A stretch of DNA of 64,000 bases from Gammaproteobacteria bacterium (lineage in GTDB: Bacteria > Pseudomonadota > Gammaproteobacteria > Burkholderiales > Rhodocyclaceae), in the NCBI GenBank assembly GCA_018825305.1, contig JAHJEO010000022.1:1-64000 (forward strand), read 5' to 3'. The position numbers were made by a program, and so were the translations under genes. Shown piece after piece: positions 20,447-29,743 of the stretch; the stretch's first letter is position 1; each line of letters opens with the position of its first letter. Under the pieces are notes generated by a model. It searched no databases and had not been told where the DNA came from. It was given only the letters and a program-made list of their open reading frames with translations.

Positions 20447-23400
20447 AAACGCCCTTCGCCCTCGGCCTGCGCGGCCGGCTGATCCTGCTGCTGCTGGCGG
20501 TATTCACCACCTGTTTCACCATGCTGGCATGGCATACCACCGATCACAGTGCGGAACGGATCGCCACCGCCACCGCGCACCTGCTGCACCAGGTGAAACT
20601 GACGGTAGCCCACCAGCAGCAAATCACGACGCATGCCGACGCCATTCTGAACGGCCTGATGCTCCGTCCGGAACTGCAAGCCGGGGCCGACGCGGCCGAA
20701 TGTGGGCGGCTCCTCGCAGAGTGGATCAAGCCTGTAGCCAAGTTCAGCCAGGCCGGCAGGGCGCTGCCCAACGGCGATGTCGCCTGTGCCGCGGTGCCGG
20801 CCAAGGCCCCTGTCAATTATTCCGATCGGAGCTGGTTCCGGCCGGTGCTGACGACGCAGGATCTGGTCGTTGGCGACGTGGTGATCGGCCGCATCCAGGG
20901 CAAGCCCCGCGTCCCGATCGCCAAGGCCATGCGCGACGGGACCGGGCGCGTGACCGGCGTGCTGTACCTGGCGCTCGACCTCGACTGGCTGGAGGCGGAA
21001 CTGGCCGCGAGCAGATTGACCGGTGATGCCCAGCTGATCCTCGCCGATGCGAAAGGCGCGGTGCTTGCGAACTATCCGGCGGATGACCCGCGCGTGGGCG
21101 ATCATATCGGTCAGTCCCGGCTGTTCCAGGCCGTCATCGATCATGGCGGTGAGGGTGTCCTGGAGACGGAGGGCCTGGGCGGAATGCGGCGCATCGTCGC
21201 CTTCGCGCCGCTGCTGGAGACCGTTTCCGGGCCGATGCGGGTAATCCTGAGTCTGCCGAAGGAGGCCGTGACAGCGCCGGCACGGCAGGAACTGGTTCTC
21301 TATACGGTCCTCATGACAGGCCTGCTGCTGCTGGCGCTGGCCCTGGTCTATGTCGGTAGTGAAAAGCTGCTGGTGCGGCCGCTGCTGGCCCTGGCGCGGG
21401 CCGCCGCCCGCCTCGGCGGCGGCGACCTGTCCGCCCGCACGGGCTTGAGCCATGGCGAAGACAGCATCGGCCGGCTGGCCGGCTCCTTCGACGCCATGGC
21501 CGACTCGATCGAGCTCGGCGAGCGCAAGCTCGCCTTCGCCAACCGCGCCCTGCGCGTGCTCTCCGCCGGCAACCGGACGCTGCTACAGAGCAAAACCGAA
21601 CAGGAGTTGCTGGAACAGATGTGCCGCGCCATCGTCGCGGCCGGCGGCTACCGCATGGCCTGGATCGGCTATGCCGAAGACGACAAACACGTGCGGGTGG
21701 CAGCGTCCGCCGGCACCCCGGCGGACTTCATCGACAATCTCGACATCACCTGTGACGAGACCGAATTGAGCTGGGGGCCGACCGGCACCGCGATCCGCGA
21801 GGGCATCCCCGTCGCCGTCAACGACGCCCTGGCAGACCCGGCCTACGCCCCGTGGCGGGAACAGGCGCGGCAGGCCGGCTATGCGGCTTCGGCCGCCCTG
21901 CCGCTGCGGATCGGGGACCAGGTCGTCGGCGCGCTCACCATCTGCGCCGCCGAGCCGGGCGCCTTCGACGCCGACGTGGTCGCCCTGCTCGGGGAAGCGG
22001 CCGCCGACCTGGCCTTCGGCATCGCCACGCACCGCAACCGGGCCGAACTGGGCCGGATGGAAAAGCGAAACGCGCTCATCCTCGATGCGGCCGGCGAAGG
22101 CATCTTCGGCCTCGATCTGGAGGGTTGCGTTACCTTCGTCAACCCGGCCGCCGCGGCGATGCTGCAATGGGACGCGGCCGCGATCATCGGCCAGCCCTCG
22201 CACGCCCTGCACCATCACACCCGCGCCGACGGCACGCCCTATGCGCGCGAGGACTGCCCCATCTACGCGGCCTACCACGACGGCAAAGTGCACCAAATCA
22301 CCGACGAGGTGTTCTGGCGCCAGGACGGCACCAGCTTCCTGGCCGAATACGCCAGCACACCGCTGCGAGATGGACAAGGGGAACTGGCCGGCGCAGTAGT
22401 GACCTTCCGGGATGTCACCGAACGCAAGCAGTCCGAGCAAGCGATCCTGCGGGAAAAGAAACGTGCCGAGACCTACCTGGATATCGCCGGGGTGATGATG
22501 GTGGCGCTGGACACCGCGGGTCATGTGACCCTGATCAACCGCAAGGGTTGCGAGGTGCTCGGCAGGGATCGCGCCGACATCATGGACAAGGACTGGTTCG
22601 AGAACTTCCTGCCCGCGGATGCGCGCGAACTGGCCCGGGAAATATCCCGCCGCCTCCTGACAGGTCAGGACAGCGTTGCCGTTCGCCACAATAACGAGGT
22701 GCTGACCCGCGAAGGGAAACGCTGCCTGATCTCCTGGAACAACGTCGCGCTGCGCGACGCTAACGGCGCCATCATTGGCCACCTGAGTTCAGGAGAGGAT
22801 ATTACCGAGCGCAGCCAGGCCGAGGTGCAGCTTCGGAAGCTCTCCCTGGCTATCGAGCAAAGCCCGGAAAGCATCGTCATCACCAACATCGATGCCGCAA
22901 TCGAATATGTGAACGACGCATTCCTGCAGGTCACCGGTTACGACCGCGAGGAAGTCATCGGCGAGAATCCGCGTGTCCTGCACTCCGGCAAGACGCCGCC
23001 GGCAACCTACGACGCCCTCTGGGCCGCCCTCACCGCAGGCCGGCCGTGGAAAGGCGAATTCATCAACCGGCGCAAGGACGGCAGCGAATACACCGAGTTC
23101 GCCATCATCGCGCCCATCCGCCGACCCGACGGCCGCATCACCCACTACGTTGCCGTCAAGGAAGACATCACCGAAAAGAAACGTACCGCCGCCGAGCTCG
23201 ACGCCTACCGCTACCACCTGCAGGATCTGGTCGAATCCAAGACGCAGGAACTGGAAGAAGCCACGGTGTTGGCCAACACGGCCAACGCCGCCAAGAGCGC
23301 CTTCCTCGCCAACATGAGCCACGAGATCAGGACGCCGATGAACGCGATCCTCGGCCTCACCCACCTGATGAAGGCCAGGGCCACCCCCGAGCAGGCCGAA

Positions 23401-25161
23401 CGCCTCACCAAGATCGACAGCGCCGGCCAGCACCTGCTCTCCATCATCAACGACATCCTCGACATTTCCAAGATCGAGGCCGGCAGGCTGCAACTGGAAG
23501 ACACCGACTTCCACCTCTCCGCCATCCTCGACAACATCCGCTCGCTGATCGGCGAGGCCGCCCGCGCGAAGGGGCTCACCGTCGAAGTGGATGGCAACGC
23601 CGTGCCGCTGTGGCTGCGCGGCGACCCGACGCGGCTGCGCCAGGCCCTGCTCAACTACGCCGGCAACGCCGTCAAATTCACCGAGCAGGGCAGCATCGCC
23701 CTGCGCGCCAAACTGCTCGAAGAACGGGACGGCGAACTGCGGGTGCGCTTCGAAGTCGCCGATACCGGCATCGGCATCCCCCCGGAGAAGATCCCGCAAC
23801 TGTTCCAGGCCTTCGAGCAGGCCGATGTCTCGACCACGCGCAAGTACGGCGGCACCGGCTTGGGGCTGGCCATCACCCGGCGGCTGGCCGAGCTGATGGG
23901 CGGTGAGGTCGGCGTTGACAGCATGCCGGGCCAAGGCAGCACCTTCTGGCTGACCGCCACCCTCGGCCGTGGCCATGGCGTTATGCCGGCAGAAACAGGG
24001 GCGGACAAGCGCGACGTCGAGGCCGAACTGCGCAAGCGCCCCGCCGGCACCCGGCTGCTGCTGGCCGAGGACAATGCGATCAACCGCGAAGTGGCGCTGG
24101 AACTGCTTCACTCCGTCGGGCTGGCAGTCGATACGGCAGAGAATGGCCGCAAGGCGGTCGACAAGGCGAGTGCGGGAAACTATGACCTGATCCTGATGGA
24201 CATCCAGATGCCGGAGATGGACGGGCTGGAAGCGACGCAGGCCATCCGCGCCCTGCCCGGTCTGGAAAACACGCCCATCCTGGCGATGACCGCCAATGCC
24301 TTCGACGATGATCGCGCGGCCTGCGAGGCGGCCGGCATGAACGGTTTCGTCGCCAAGCCGGTCGATCCGGCCTTGCTGTTCGGCACCCTGCTCGAATGGC
24401 TGCCGCCGACAAAAGTCGGCGCTGATGAAACAACTGCGCTACAAGGCGGTCGAGCAAAAGACGCTCTCCTCGCCGTAGCGGATGGCGGGACGGCGCCCGG
24501 GGACAAACCGGGCGGGACGACACCCAACGCCGCCCCTCCCCCCGCGGAACTGCCGGAGATCGACGGGCTGGACACGGCCCTGGGATTGAAGACGCTCAAC
24601 GGCAACCAGGCGGTCTATCTGAAACTGCTGCGGCGCTTCGCCGCCGAGCACGGCGACGACGTTGCACGCCTGCGCGAATGCCTGGCGCAGGGCAAGGGGG
24701 AGGACGCCCGACGCATCGCGCATACGCTCAAGAGTGCGGCCGGCAACCTCGGAGCGACACAGGTGCAGCAGCTGGCCACCGAACTGGATGCGGCCTTCAA
24801 GGCCGGCGCCGATGCGGCGGAAATCGAACGCCTGACTGGCGCGCTGGGGGATGCCCTGCAGCCGCTGGCCGCGGCGATCCACATGGCCCTGCCCGAAGCC
24901 GCCGCACCCGCAACCCTAGACGCTCCGACTACGGCCGACTGGCAGGCATTGCAGCCTGTGCTGGCAGAACTTGAACCCCTGCTTGCGGCATCAAGCATGC
25001 AGGCCAATTCGATCTTACAGAAGCACGCCGGGCTGATCGAAACCACGCTCGGCGACGCGGGCAGGACGCTGATTGCCCAGATCGAAGGCTACCGCTACCC
25101 CGAAGCTCTCGAGATCATTGCACATGCCAGGCAGGCTCACCCGGAACTGGCCACGCCATGA
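20443..25161 (+). CDS. Cache-HAMP-GAF-PAS3 hybrid histidine kinase with REC and HPt
   Basis: 1572-residue membrane sensor kinase. Order: TM1 (about residues 10-30), periplasmic Cache domain (35-280), TM2 ([20 protein letters not shown]), HAMP, GAF (380-520), three PAS/PAC domains (530-905), HisKA with [16 protein letters not shown] (His near 957), HATPase ([27 protein letters not shown]), receiver (phospho-Asp near 1250 in [13 protein letters not shown]), and HPt ([12 protein letters not shown], near 1425). It starts inside the stop of the HD-GYP regulator (ATGA), making that protein a likely phosphorelay partner that controls c-di-GMP breakdown. A longer in-frame extension upstream overlaps the regulator and is not credible. 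Confidence 0.92.
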   Translation: MKTPFALGLRGRLILLLLAVFTTCFTMLAWHTTDHSAERIATATAHLLHQVKLTVAHQQQITTHADAILNGLMLRPELQAGADAAECGRLLAEWIKPVAKFSQAGRALPNGDVACAAVPAKAPVNYSDRSWFRPVLTTQDLVVGDVVIGRIQGKPRVPIAKAMRDGTGRVTGVLYLALDLDWLEAELAASRLTGDAQLILADAKGAVLANYPADDPRVGDHIGQSRLFQAVIDHGGEGVLETEGLGGMRRIVAFAPLLETVSGPMRVILSLPKEAVTAPARQELVLYTVLMTGLLLLALALVYVGSEKLLVRPLLALARAAARLGGGDLSARTGLSHGEDSIGRLAGSFDAMADSIELGERKLAFANRALRVLSAGNRTLLQSKTEQELLEQMCRAIVAAGGYRMAWIGYAEDDKHVRVAASAGTPADFIDNLDITCDETELSWGPTGTAIREGIPVAVNDALADPAYAPWREQARQAGYAASAALPLRIGDQVVGALTICAAEPGAFDADVVALLGEAAADLAFGIATHRNRAELGRMEKRNALILDAAGEGIFGLDLEGCVTFVNPAAAAMLQWDAAAIIGQPSHALHHHTRADGTPYAREDCPIYAAYHDGKVHQITDEVFWRQDGTSFLAEYASTPLRDGQGELAGAVVTFRDVTERKQSEQAILREKKRAETYLDIAGVMMVALDTAGHVTLINRKGCEVLGRDRADIMDKDWFENFLPADARELAREISRRLLTGQDSVAVRHNNEVLTREGKRCLISWNNVALRDANGAIIGHLSSGEDITERSQAEVQLRKLSLAIEQSPESIVITNIDAAIEYVNDAFLQVTGYDREEVIGENPRVLHSGKTPPATYDALWAALTAGRPWKGEFINRRKDGSEYTEFAIIAPIRRPDGRITHYVAVKEDITEKKRTAAELDAYRYHLQDLVESKTQELEEATVLANTANAAKSAFLANMSHEIRTPMNAILGLTHLMKARATPEQAERLTKIDSAGQHLLSIINDILDISKIEAGRLQLEDTDFHLSAILDNIRSLIGEAARAKGLTVEVDGNAVPLWLRGDPTRLRQALLNYAGNAVKFTEQGSIALRAKLLEERDGELRVRFEVADTGIGIPPEKIPQLFQAFEQADVSTTRKYGGTGLGLAITRRLAELMGGEVGVDSMPGQGSTFWLTATLGRGHGVMPAETGADKRDVEAELRKRPAGTRLLLAEDNAINREVALELLHSVGLAVDTAENGRKAVDKASAGNYDLILMDIQMPEMDGLEATQAIRALPGLENTPILAMTANAFDDDRAACEAAGMNGFVAKPVDPALLFGTLLEWLPPTKVGADETTALQGGRAKDALLAVADGGTAPGDKPGGTTPNAAPPPAELPEIDGLDTALGLKTLNGNQAVYLKLLRRFAAEHGDDVARLRECLAQGKGEDARRIAHTLKSAAGNLGATQVQQLATELDAAFKAGADAAEIERLTGALGDALQPLAAAIHMALPEAAAPATLDAPTTADWQALQPVLAELEPLLAASSMQANSILQKHAGLIETTLGDAGRTLIAQIEGYRYPEALEIIAHARQAHPELATP

Positions 25162-25294
25162 GGGAAAGTGGGTTCGCTCAGAACCGGCGACACTGAGCAC
25201 CGCGTGGGCTCAATGGCAATCCGATGGCCGGGCGTTCTGGCAGCAGATGGATGCCTTGGTGGAAACCCTTGATGGCCTGGAAAGAGTATAGCTT

Positions 25295-25395
25295 TGTGGC
25301 GCGATGCTCACTTATCGCGCCACACAATGGCGCGCATTTTGACAAATCGCGCCAATACCGGTAGCTTTGTGGCGCGAATAAACAATTTCGCGCCA
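25295..25395. promoter_or_regulatory. Three palindromes upstream of the Fic gene
   Basis: IR1 (25295-25324) is tgtggcgcgat-8-atcgcgccaca, perfect. IR2 (25328-25354) is tggcgcg-13-cgcgcca. IR3 (25370-25395) is tggcgcgaa-8-ttcgcgcca. The 16-nt segment tagctttgtggcgcga occurs at 25289 and again at 25362, exactly 73 bp apart (about seven DNA turns). IR3 ends 14 nt before the Fic start. This looks like a cooperative operator; autoregulation by the downstream protein, which has a winged-helix-like N terminus, is an inference. Confidence 0.65.
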
Positions 25396-25409
25396 AAAGA
25401 AGGTGCCGC

Positions 25410-26819
25410 ATGCCCAAAAAACTCCCTGAAGACTTGAACGCAAGGATCGAAGCCGAGATTGTTCGATACCCCGATGGGGTCGGCATTGACGACCTGCATA
25501 CGGTCTTGGCTGATATCGTTAGCCGCCGCACCCTGCAACGCCGCCTGGCCTCGCTGGTGGAGCATCGGCGTATTCGTGCCGAGGGAGATGGACGAGCACT
25601 CAAGTATCGCGTAGATACAGGCGACGTGACCATTGTCCTGCAAGGCGTGTCTGCCACGACATCGGTGGGGCAGCTCACGCCGGAAGTTTATGTTCCAACG
25701 TCACCCGAAGGCGGGGAGATCAAGGCCTATGTTCGCCAACCCATCCAGGGCCGCAAACCCGTGGGCTATGACCGCGATTTTCTGGAGGCGTATCGCCCCA
25801 ACGAGTCCAGCTACCTGTCGCCGGAAATTTGCGCGCACCTGCACAACATCGGCCGCCCCCCCGACGGCGAGCGGCCGGCGGGCACCTATGCGCGCGATAT
25901 CCTGGGACGCCTGCTCATCGACCTGTCCTGGGCATCGAGCCGGCTCGAAGGCAATACCTACACCCGCCTCGACACACAGAACCTGATCGAACTGGGACAG
26001 GCCGCCGAAGGCAAGGACCGACGCGAAGCGCAGATGATCCTGAACCACAAGGCGGCCATCGAGTTGCTGGTGGAGCAGGCCGAGGGCATCGGCTTTAACA
26101 CCTTCACCTTTTCCAACCTGCACGCGCTGCTGTCGGAAAACCTGCTCGCCGACCCGAGCGAGAGCGGGCGGCTGCGGAGCCGCATCGTCGAGGTCAGTGG
26201 CACGGTGTTTCACCCGCTCGGCATCCCCCAGCAGGTCGACGCCTGTTTCCGCATGATCCTGGACAAGGCCGCCGCTATCGCAGACCCGTTCGAGCAAGCC
26301 TTTTTCATCATGGTGCACACCCCCTACCTGCAACCGTTCGTGGATGTGAACAAGCGGGTATCCCGGCTGGGGGCAAACATCCCGCTCATCCGGCACAATC
26401 TCTGTCCGCTGTCCTTCATCGATGTCCCCGAACGGGCCTATGTGGAAGGCACTCTCGGCGTGTACGAGATGAAACGGGTAGATCTCCTGCGCGATGTATT
26501 CGTGTGGGCCTACGAGCGCTCCTGCCAGCGCTACATGGCCATTCGCGAAACCGTCGCCGAACCCGATCCCGTACGCCTGCGTTACCGCGAAGCGCTGATT
26601 ACCGTGGTGGCCGAGATCGTGCGCGGCCAACAGCCTCCTGGCGAAGCGTCCGTGCGCACTGTGGCGGCATCGCTGGTGCCGCCGGACGACCTGGATCAAG
26701 TCGTCGAACTAGCCCTGGACGACCTGCGCAATCTGCATGAAGGCAATGTCACCCGTTATCGGCTGCGGCTGTCCGAGTACCGCGCGTGGCAGCCGATGCA
26801 GCAGGCAGGGACGGCATGA
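25410..26819 (+). CDS. Fic-fold protein with N-terminal DNA-binding-like domain, non-canonical active site
   Basis: 469 residues. The N terminus (about 1-75, TLQRRLASLVEHRRIRAEGDG) looks like a winged helix. A Fic domain follows, with an inhibitory-helix motif SSRLEGN (near 174) of the S/TxxxE-G/N type and the core loop LQPFVDVNKRVSR (near 306). The canonical HxFx(D/E)GNGRxxR is altered: Gln replaces the catalytic His and Val-Asn-Lys replaces Gly-Asn-Gly. A third helical/winged segment ends the protein. AMP-transfer is therefore doubtful and a regulator role is plausible. Three upstream palindromes suggest autoregulation. Confidence 0.8.
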   Translation: MPKKLPEDLNARIEAEIVRYPDGVGIDDLHTVLADIVSRRTLQRRLASLVEHRRIRAEGDGRALKYRVDTGDVTIVLQGVSATTSVGQLTPEVYVPTSPEGGEIKAYVRQPIQGRKPVGYDRDFLEAYRPNESSYLSPEICAHLHNIGRPPDGERPAGTYARDILGRLLIDLSWASSRLEGNTYTRLDTQNLIELGQAAEGKDRREAQMILNHKAAIELLVEQAEGIGFNTFTFSNLHALLSENLLADPSESGRLRSRIVEVSGTVFHPLGIPQQVDACFRMILDKAAAIADPFEQAFFIMVHTPYLQPFVDVNKRVSRLGANIPLIRHNLCPLSFIDVPERAYVEGTLGVYEMKRVDLLRDVFVWAYERSCQRYMAIRETVAEPDPVRLRYREALITVVAEIVRGQQPPGEASVRTVAASLVPPDDLDQVVELALDDLRNLHEGNVTRYRLRLSEYRAWQPMQQAGTA

Positions 26820-26847
26820 TGGGCGGCAATTGGCCCGCAAGCAACAA

Positions 26848-26880
26848 AAAGCCCTAAGTCACTGAGTGACTTAGGGCTTT
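26848..26880 (-). terminator. Terminator of the disrupted tRNA-Val gene
   Basis: A 15-bp perfect stem (26848-26862 with 26866-26880, loop tga) contains the arm gccctaagtcac. On the minus strand it is followed by TTTTTGTTGC. It sits 13 nt after the tRNA CCA end and, in the other direction, 29 nt after the Fic stop, so it may serve both. Confidence 0.85.
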
Positions 26881-26893
26881 CTCCTACCGAATC

Positions 26894-26938
26894 TGGTAGG
26901 CGCGATTGGACTCGAACCAACGACCCCCACCATGTCAA
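26894..26938 (-). tRNA. 3' fragment of tRNA-Val(GAC); ICE attachment site
   Basis: Read on the minus strand, 45 nt match the 3' part of a tRNA from the anticodon loop (TTGACAT, anticodon GAC). The anticodon-stem 3' strand GGTGG, a T arm (GTTGG-TTCGAGT-CCAAT), the acceptor strand CGCGCCT, discriminator A and CCA follow. The sequence before the loop does not provide the pairing CCACC strand, so no D arm or 5' acceptor exists here. This is what remains when an element integrates in a tRNA gene and the intact copy is rebuilt at the far end. Confidence 0.8.
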
Positions 26939-27147
26939 AGGGAGCCGACCAAGAGCGCCACTTTTAACTAATTGATTTTGCTTGACTTCGACGCTTGCCA
27001 CTTTCTTAAACTAGCACGAAATAGCGCTGTAATGCCCTGATTTGCCCCATTCACGTCACGTTTTAGCCATAGTTCATTTGGCATACGCCTATATCATATT
27101 CAGTCCAGTACTTGCCGAAATTGCCCGCCTTTATCGGCGCAACAGAC
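26939..27147. other. AT-richer ICE end without a gene
   Basis: Between the tRNA fragment and the first ICE gene the composition drops visibly in GC (for example around 27000-27110). No ORF, repeat or RNA could be supported. Integrase or excisionase binding sites would be expected here, but none was identified. Confidence 0.4.
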
Positions 27148-27495
27148 TCACGCTACGATCCGGAACTCCGTGGCCATGGCGACAGGTCGCACATGATTGC
27201 GCTCACGCCTCATCTCGACAATGCCGTAGTTGGACATGGTCTTGAGCGTCCGCGAGAGATTACCCGGTTTGCGACCAGTCGTCTCGGCCAGCGATGTGAT
27301 GGACTGCGGGTTCGTGTCCTTGATTACCTGCAACAAGGAACGGTTCTCATCACTCAACACCTCGGCGAGCGAACGCATCGAATTGAACCATATCTTGGGC
27401 TCACCCGACTTCGGTTTGTACTCGCCGCGGGCGATGGACAAGATGCGGTCCCGAATCTTGTCTTGCGGCATGATGCCGATCACGATGGCTTTCAT
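27148..27495 (-). CDS. HTH partner of TumE-type toxin (probable antitoxin)
   Basis: 115 residues from ATG 27495, which overlaps the toxin stop as ATGA. After a basic N terminus, a winged-helix segment is visible (LLQVIKDTNPQSITSLAETTG, then NLSRTLKTMSNYGIVEMRR), with layout like HVO_A0114-type DNA-binding proteins that accompany TumE/DUF6516 proteins. The order toxin-then-antitoxin in one coupled operon suggests autorepression. It is the first gene inside the ICE end, where stability modules are common. Confidence 0.75.
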   Translation of the reverse strand: MKAIVIGIMPQDKIRDRILSIARGEYKPKSGEPKIWFNSMRSLAEVLSDENRSLLQVIKDTNPQSITSLAETTGRKPGNLSRTLKTMSNYGIVEMRRERNHVRPVAMATEFRIVA

Positions 27496-27929
27496 TTCCG
27501 TCTCGCCTCCTTGAGAACCCGATCGACCTCGTTGAAGAAATCGATCAGGAGTTGCTGTGCATCCTGAAACTCGTAGGGCACGCCCTTGTCGTTGGCATGC
27601 CGGTGCTTGTGGTCGTAGGTCAATCGCCGTCCGGCATACTTGAACTTCTTTGGCGGTTTCACTGCATGGGCGTTGTCGTACCCGAGGATTCGCTTGCCGT
27701 AAGGCTCGTGCAGCGTCAGGGTATAGCGGATCCCATGTGGAACCTCTGCCGTCGCCTCGACACGCCAAGCCTCGATCTTCACCCAATAGCCACCACCCTG
27801 ATCGATGATCTGCTCGTGGAGGTCGATGAGGGTGAAAATCCCGTGGTCTTCACGCATGCCGTATTGTATCAGCTGGTGATAATGTTCGCCACGGGAATTT
27901 CGCATTAGCGGGACAACAAGCGTCTCCAT
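27492..27929 (-). CDS. TumE/DUF6516-family toxin
   Basis: 145 residues. The family core GYDNAHAVK ... YDHKHRHANDKGVPYEF is present near residues 85-125, and the C terminus has the usual helix QQLLIDFFNEVDRVLKEARRK. The predicted role is the toxin of a type II pair with the HTH gene downstream. The N-terminal 50 residues (GIFTLIDLHEQIIDQGGGYWVKIEAWRV) are longer than in the shortest members. The target is not inferable from sequence. Confidence 0.75.
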   Translation of the reverse strand: METLVVPLMRNSRGEHYHQLIQYGMREDHGIFTLIDLHEQIIDQGGGYWVKIEAWRVEATAEVPHGIRYTLTLHEPYGKRILGYDNAHAVKPPKKFKYAGRRLTYDHKHRHANDKGVPYEFQDAQQLLIDFFNEVDRVLKEARRK

Positions 27930-28061
27930 CGCCTGCTTTCACTGCAATGTACGATCAAGGTCAGGGTGGCAAGCGCCTGTTCGACTCTACGCCGCACGAG
28001 TCTTAGGACTTGAAATGTGTCAGAAGTAGCCTCATACTTCTACCAGTCTGGAGCTATCGCC

Positions 28062-28658
28062 ATGGAAACCCTCACCAAACAAGTCTTGGAGCACGCCGCC
28101 GGAATGCCGGAGGGCACGCCTTTGGTCGCAAAAGAACTGCTGCACTTGGGCAGTCGCGCAGCCGTGGATCAAGTGCTGTCCCGCCTGGTGAGGCGCGGCT
28201 CCTTGCTGCGCGCCGGCCGCGGTATCTATGTCCTGCCCGTCGAAAGCCGCTTTGGCACCCGTGCGCCGTCGGCCGTCAAGATGGTCGAGGGTCTAGCGAA
28301 CCAGCGTGGGGAAACCATCGTGTCGCACGGCGCCGCCGCCGCCAACGCGCTGGGCCTGACCACACAGGTGCCAATGCGGGCGGTCTATCTCACGTCCGGC
28401 CCCAGCCGCCGCTTGAAATTGGGCGCGCAGATGGTCGAGTTCCGGCACGCGCCAGTCTGGCAACTGATCTTTCCCGGGCGGGCCGCCGGCGAAGTAGTGA
28501 GGGCACTGGCTTGGCTGGGCCCGGAAAAAGCTGGTGAAGCGATCCGGAAGCTACGCACCAAGCTGCCACCGTCCGAGCTGAAGGAAGTCGCGTCGGCACG
28601 AGCGCGCCTGCCGACCTGGATGGCTCAAGAAATCAGCGCCTTGATGACCCATGCCTGA
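28062..28658 (+). CDS. abiEi: AbiEi-type antitoxin (DUF6088)
   Basis: 198 residues from ATG 28062, chosen for the GGAG site 9 nt upstream; an in-frame GTG at 28017 lacks one. The N-terminal winged-helix segment (LLHLGSRAAVDQVLSRLVRR then GSLLRAGRGIYVLP) and the C-terminal domain (IVSHGAAAANALGLTTQVP, VYLTSGPSRRLKLG) match AbiEi-like transcriptional autorepressor antitoxins. It overlaps abiEii by 8 nt. AbiE systems stop phage growth by abortive infection. Confidence 0.87.
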   Translation: METLTKQVLEHAAGMPEGTPLVAKELLHLGSRAAVDQVLSRLVRRGSLLRAGRGIYVLPVESRFGTRAPSAVKMVEGLANQRGETIVSHGAAAANALGLTTQVPMRAVYLTSGPSRRLKLGAQMVEFRHAPVWQLIFPGRAAGEVVRALAWLGPEKAGEAIRKLRTKLPPSELKEVASARARLPTWMAQEISALMTHA

Positions 28659-29673
28659 GTTCTTCCAGCTCTCCACCGCCGAACGCCAGGACGCACTCGA
28701 CGCGGCAGCCAACGCATCGGGCCTTCTGCCCCATCTGCTGGAAAAAGACATCTGGGTGGTCTGGTCGCTGCGGCACCTCTTTGGCGGCCCCTACGCTGAC
28801 CACTTGGTATTCAAGGGCGGCACGTCCTTGTCGAAGGCCTACGGTGTCATCCGGCGCTTCTCCGAAGACGTGGACCTGACTTACGACATCCGCGCCATAG
28901 CCAGCGATCTGGTGGGCGATGCAGATGCGCCACTGCCGACCAGCAAGAGCCAGGAGAAGAAGTGGAGCAAGGAGATTCGTGCGCGCCTGTCGGACTGGGT
29001 CGGCGCCGAGATCGTGCCACGGCTCAAGCAGAACCTTGAGCAATATGGCCTACCGGCAACCGTGCGGGCCGAGGGCGACAAAGTGTTCATCGATTACGCA
29101 CCATTGGCCACCGGCACTGGCTATGTCGCGCCCGCCGTGATGTTGGAGTTCGGTGCCCGTTCCACCGGCGAGCCTAGCGAACCACGCGCTATCCGCTGCG
29201 ATGCGGCCGCGTATCTGCAGGGGGTGGAGTTTCCAACCGCCACGCCACAGGTTATGCGCGCCGAACGCACCTTCTGGGAAAAGGTCACGGCGATTCACGT
29301 TTTCTGCGCGCAAGGCGAATTCCGGGGTGGTGACCGCTTCGCGCGTCACTGGCACGACGTGACGAGACTGGATGCCGCCGGCTTCGCCGACGCAGCCATT
29401 GCGGACAAAGCCCTCGCCCGCGCAGTTGCCGAACACAAAAGCGTGTTCTTTGCAGAAAAGAACCCGCATGGCGAGGTCATCGACTATCACGCGGCGGTCG
29501 CAGGTAGGCTCCAGCTTGTACCTGATGACAGCGCGTTGGCCAAATTGGCTGCCGACTATCAACACATGATCGATGACGGCTTATTCCTCAATGACGCTGA
29601 GCCATTCGAAGCTCTGATGGAGCGATGCCAAGCGATCCAGCAGAAGGCCAATGCAAAGCAACCACCACAATGA
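28651..29673 (+). CDS. abiEii: AbiEii-type nucleotidyltransferase toxin
   Basis: 340 residues. The nucleotidyltransferase motifs are intact: FKGGTSLSKAYGVIRRFSED followed by VDLTYDI, and the downstream KVTAIHVF / RFARHWHDVTRL region typical of AbiEii. Family toxins transfer nucleotides to tRNA or other acceptors and cause reversible growth arrest. The start codon lies within the last codons of abiEi, so the pair is coupled. Confidence 0.9.
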   Translation: MPEFFQLSTAERQDALDAAANASGLLPHLLEKDIWVVWSLRHLFGGPYADHLVFKGGTSLSKAYGVIRRFSEDVDLTYDIRAIASDLVGDADAPLPTSKSQEKKWSKEIRARLSDWVGAEIVPRLKQNLEQYGLPATVRAEGDKVFIDYAPLATGTGYVAPAVMLEFGARSTGEPSEPRAIRCDAAAYLQGVEFPTATPQVMRAERTFWEKVTAIHVFCAQGEFRGGDRFARHWHDVTRLDAAGFADAAIADKALARAVAEHKSVFFAEKNPHGEVIDYHAAVAGRLQLVPDDSALAKLAADYQHMIDDGLFLNDAEPFEALMERCQAIQQKANAKQPPQ

Positions 29674-29743
29674 CAGTCAATTGACATGAGATGAGAATCT
29701 CTGCCGGGCACCTGCCTGGATGGAGAGCACCAAAGGGGGCCGT

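Noticed and set aside
22789-24111. Minus-strand open frame of 440 codons inside the hybrid kinase
   Set aside because: The plus strand has uninterrupted kinase domains; the minus frame has shadow composition and no recognisable domain.
25165-25291. Possible small gene ending LDGLERV upstream of the Fic operators
   Set aside because: The frame reads plausibly at its end (WQQMDALVETLDGLERV) but its only starts lie inside the kinase gene; evidence was too weak.
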